From Deltaproteobacteria bacterium (GTDB lineage Bacteria; Desulfobacterota; Desulfobacteria; Desulfobacterales; Desulfobacteraceae), in contig JAFCZY010000068.1 in assembly GCA_019314105.1 (NCBI GenBank), forward strand, positions 1 through 7,909: a DNA stretch of 7,909 bases. The letters run 5' to 3'. This document shows positions 6,617 to 7,909 of the stretch, piece after piece. The first letter of the stretch is position 1; each line of letters starts with the position of its first letter. The notes below the pieces were generated by a model, which was given only the letters and a program-made list of their open reading frames with translations, was not told the origin of the DNA and did not search any database. The translations under genes were made by a program, and so were the position numbers.

Positions 6617-7067
6617 AATCGAGAGAACCTGCTAATTTTTTAATTCTATCGGAGATATTCCGAACAGTTGTTTTTCTATTATCTATCCACCATTTGGCAT
6701 CTGTTTTTTCCTGCCACTCCTGTAAAAATAAATTAAATGCCAGATCTGATGTTTCTTTTTTTTTATCATCATTAAATACAAGACTTTTTTTAAAAAAGCT
6801 TACTTTGTTGATCAGGTCAGCCCTGATTTTTTCTGCCCAGGAAACTCTCTTTGGGGTCCCAATGAGTGTAGGAAAGCCTATTTTGGCATGAGATTTTGCC
6901 AATTTGGATGTCTGTTTTTCGAAATGCTCAGTTTTGCATGTTTCGCAATACCAGTCTTTTTTGTCCACAAGCCATAAATTTTTCTCATGGCTTTCAAATA
7001 GTTGAGTTGTAAATTTTTTATAGCAGGTCTTACACCTGACTTCATAATTGTAAATTTCTTTTGTCAT
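6615..7067 (-). CDS. Zinc-ribbon protein of unknown function with a TPKRVSWAEKIR motif
   Basis: A 150-residue, lysine-rich, probably cytoplasmic protein with no signal peptide or membrane segment. Residues 12-44 contain two CxxC knuckles (CKTC at 12-15, CETC at 41-44), an apparent zinc ribbon. Next comes P-T-L-I-G-T-P-K-R-V-S-W-A-E-K-I-R (66-82), a pattern I associate with uncharacterised accessory and phage-linked proteins, then a lysine-rich charged middle, and a C-terminal block A-K-W-W-I-D-N-R (about 123-130). The architecture suggests nucleic-acid binding, but no function can be assigned. The coding sequence is visibly more AT-rich than the left half of the window, fitting horizontal acquisition. 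It starts 33 bases after the hydrolase gene on the same strand, so the two may be co-transcribed; the region before the ATG at 7067 lacks a strong ribosome binding site (GGGG about 10 bases upstream). Confidence 0.8.
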   Translation of the reverse strand: MTKEIYNYEVRCKTCYKKFTTQLFESHEKNLWLVDKKDWYCETCKTEHFEKQTSKLAKSHAKIGFPTLIGTPKRVSWAEKIRADLINKVSFFKKSLVFNDDKKKETSDLAFNLFLQEWQEKTDAKWWIDNRKTTVRNISDRIKKLAGSLD

Positions 7068-7100
7068 TATAATTAGGCCCCAAATTTTTAGTATTTGTTT

Positions 7101-7646
7101 TTAAAGGGTACACAGCCATTCAACGTAATATTTGTAACCAATATGGTTAAAATTTTTTGAACGAGAGTTCATGAAACCATGTAAAAAATTTGTTTTATGT
7201 ATGAACACATTTGTTTTCTCTGACATATTTTGCGCAAACTCATTAACATCAAAATTTGATTCAAAATTTGGTAATATAAGCTCAATACGGAGACTGGGGC
7301 AAATTTTTTGATGATGCCGAATTTTCGAACCGTAAAAACAGACTACTCTGGTAATGAATTCAGAATTTAAACTGTCTGAAATTCTCCATAAAACTGATGC
7401 CCCGACACTAAAACCAATTAATTCTGTTGGAGTTGAATTCAGTTTCAGCTTTGTCTTTAAAACTTTGCAATACTCTTCTATACTTACAGTATCCATGAAA
7501 TGGGCGTAAGCTTCAGATTCATCTGCAAAATCAATAAATCTTCCAGAATAGGGATCTATAATTTCACTTTGCCCACCAACTGAACATATCAATTCTTCCA
7601 ATTCTGGGGTTCTACCAAATATATCAGCAATAAAAATTTTACGCAT
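7101..7646 (-). CDS. Small alpha/beta hydrolase, dienelactone hydrolase-like
   Basis: A 181-residue cytoplasmic protein with an alpha/beta-hydrolase signature. The nucleophile elbow is G-F-S-V-G-A-S with Ser80. The acid is probably Glu129 or Asp133 in LILPNFESNFDV, and the base is His156 in LHGFMNSRSKNF, which resembles the HGFxN motif of dienelactone hydrolases. Those enzymes usually have about 230 residues and a Cys nucleophile; this one is shorter and carries Ser, so a general esterase or lactonase role is as likely as true dienelactone hydrolysis. Substrate unknown. The N-terminus (MRKIFIADIFGRTPELEEL) begins directly in a core strand, so the shortness looks native rather than truncated. 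Composition is AT-rich like the downstream zinc-ribbon gene. No ribosome binding site is seen before the ATG at 7646, which sits in an inverted repeat, so leaderless or unusual initiation is possible. Confidence 0.78.
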   Translation of the reverse strand: MRKIFIADIFGRTPELEELICSVGGQSEIIDPYSGRFIDFADESEAYAHFMDTVSIEEYCKVLKTKLKLNSTPTELIGFSVGASVLWRISDSLNSEFITRVVCFYGSKIRHHQKICPSLRIELILPNFESNFDVNEFAQNMSEKTNVFIHKTNFLHGFMNSRSKNFNHIGYKYYVEWLCTL

Positions 7647-7659
7647 AATTAATTTATGC
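7643..7659. repeat. Inverted repeat over the hydrolase start codon
   Basis: GCATAA (7643-7648) and TTATGC (7654-7659) are perfect 6-base inverted arms around TTAAT, and the left arm contains the hydrolase start codon (minus strand, 7646-7644). It could be a repressor site or an mRNA hairpin over the start. A short AT-rich palindrome can also arise by chance. Confidence 0.4.
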
Positions 7660-7674
7660 CAGTTAACCAGTTAA
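7659..7674. repeat. Tandem 8-base repeat, two copies
   Basis: CCAGTTAA is repeated exactly, head to tail, at 7659-7666 and 7667-7674, directly upstream of the hydrolase gene and touching the end of the inverted repeat there. It might be a pair of regulator half-sites; with only two short copies this is speculative. Confidence 0.4.
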
Positions 7675-7815
7675 TGTGCAGATCAGTATGTTTTGTTAAT
7701 TTTAATGATATCTGACCAATTTTTTAAAATCGATTAAAAATTCCATACCAATATTTCTAATGTCTGTAAAGATATTTCAAAAATCACCTTTATGAAAATG
7801 AGAATATGAAACTAC
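7675..7815. other. AT-rich intergenic stretch, no gene seen
   Basis: This lies between the divergent hydrolase gene and the leader of the last gene. It is strongly AT-rich and without a convincing open frame. A fold-back of AATTTTT and AAAAATT arms occurs near 7718-7742. If the gene at 7893 belongs to an IS110-type element, the element's left end could lie here, because such elements lack terminal inverted repeats and would not be flagged by eye. Confidence 0.4.
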
Positions 7816-7889
7816 GGGTATCCCTCCTAGGTTGGAATATGGTACGATTTTTTACCTAAAAAACAACCATAACCCAGGAAGGAGGACCC
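7816..7889 (+). promoter_or_regulatory. Long leader hairpin sequestering the ribosome binding site of the last gene
   Basis: Four nested helices line up without crossing: GGGT 7816-7819 with ACCC 7886-7889; CCTCCT 7823-7828 with AGGAGG 7880-7885; GGTT 7830-7833 with AACC 7871-7874; ATGG 7839-7842 with CCAT 7867-7870. That makes 18 pairs interrupted by small bulges. The apical part holds TTTTTTA and TAAAAAA arms. AGGAGG is the ribosome binding site of the ATG at 7893, so the fold would block initiation. It may limit transposase synthesis from outside transcripts, or be part of a structured non-coding RNA such as an IS110 bridge RNA. Confidence 0.5.
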
Positions 7890-7892
7890 AAA

Positions 7893-7909
7893 ATGAATTA
7901 TATAGGAGT
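7893..7909 (+). CDS. Start of a gene, possibly IS110-family transposase (cut by the window end)
   Basis: AAGGAGG at 7879-7885 is a consensus ribosome binding site 7 bases before the ATG at 7893, so a real start is very likely. Only M-N-Y-I-G plus two bases that fit Val are visible. IS110-family DEDD transposases often begin M-N-Y-x-G-x-D-x-H, with the Asp being the first catalytic residue, so the match is suggestive but only six residues long. AT-rich accessory surroundings and the highly structured leader agree with this. Any other protein starting this way cannot be excluded. Confidence 0.4.

Noticed and set aside
7716..7745. AT-rich fold-back considered as a terminator
   Set aside because: The stem is A/T only and lies upstream of both divergent genes, so it has no transcript to terminate in a sensible place.
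1..7909. CRISPR array, tRNA or rRNA
   Set aside because: No regularly spaced repeats, tRNA cloverleaf pattern or rRNA-like sequence was seen on either strand.

Overview
The window looks like chromosomal DNA of a Gram-negative, probably anaerobic bacterium, with a moderately AT-rich base composition. The gene styles (RocF-type arginase, a DEDDy exonuclease of the 'VGGW...GFN...YCKQDV' kind, a MurJ paralogue, a BlaI/M56 pair) would suit a Desulfobacterales-type deltaproteobacterium. That placement is inference from protein flavour only; no rRNA or other phylogenetic marker is present.

Left third (1-3693), mostly housekeeping. A 5'-truncated arginase with all six manganese ligands overlaps by 4 bases (GTGA) a predicted 3'-5' exonuclease of the RNase H fold. 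Convergent to them, on the minus strand, is a MurJ/MviN-family lipid flippase gene followed by a Sir2-type NAD-dependent deacylase that starts inside the last 22 bases of the flippase gene. The two transcription units meet tail to tail with 12 bases between stop codons.

Middle (3694-6264), a regulatory module. A divergent intergenic region holds a candidate sigma-70 promoter and a perfect 8-2-8 palindrome with the TACA/TGTA core of BlaI/MecI operators. It precedes a BlaI-family repressor and an overlapping M56 (BlaR1-like) membrane metalloprotease. The presumed circuit is that an extracytoplasmic signal activates the protease, repressor is lost, and the operator is freed. The C-terminal sensor region of the M56 protein shows no penicillin-binding motifs, so the signal is probably not a beta-lactam. 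A consensus ribosome binding site and ATG inside the M56 gene, just before the last membrane segment, could also express the sensor region alone as an exported protein.

Right third (6265-7909), accessory and AT-rich. On the minus strand are a compact dienelactone-hydrolase-like alpha/beta hydrolase and a zinc-ribbon protein of unknown function, followed downstream by what looks like a decayed coding remnant spread over three frames. At the far right a plus-strand gene begins with a consensus ribosome binding site and the peptide MNYIGV, which resembles the start of IS110-family transposases. Its leader can fold into a long hairpin that hides the ribosome binding site. If the gene is IS110-like, this leader also lies where a bridge RNA could be encoded. 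This is the most interesting spot in the window, but the window ends after five complete codons.
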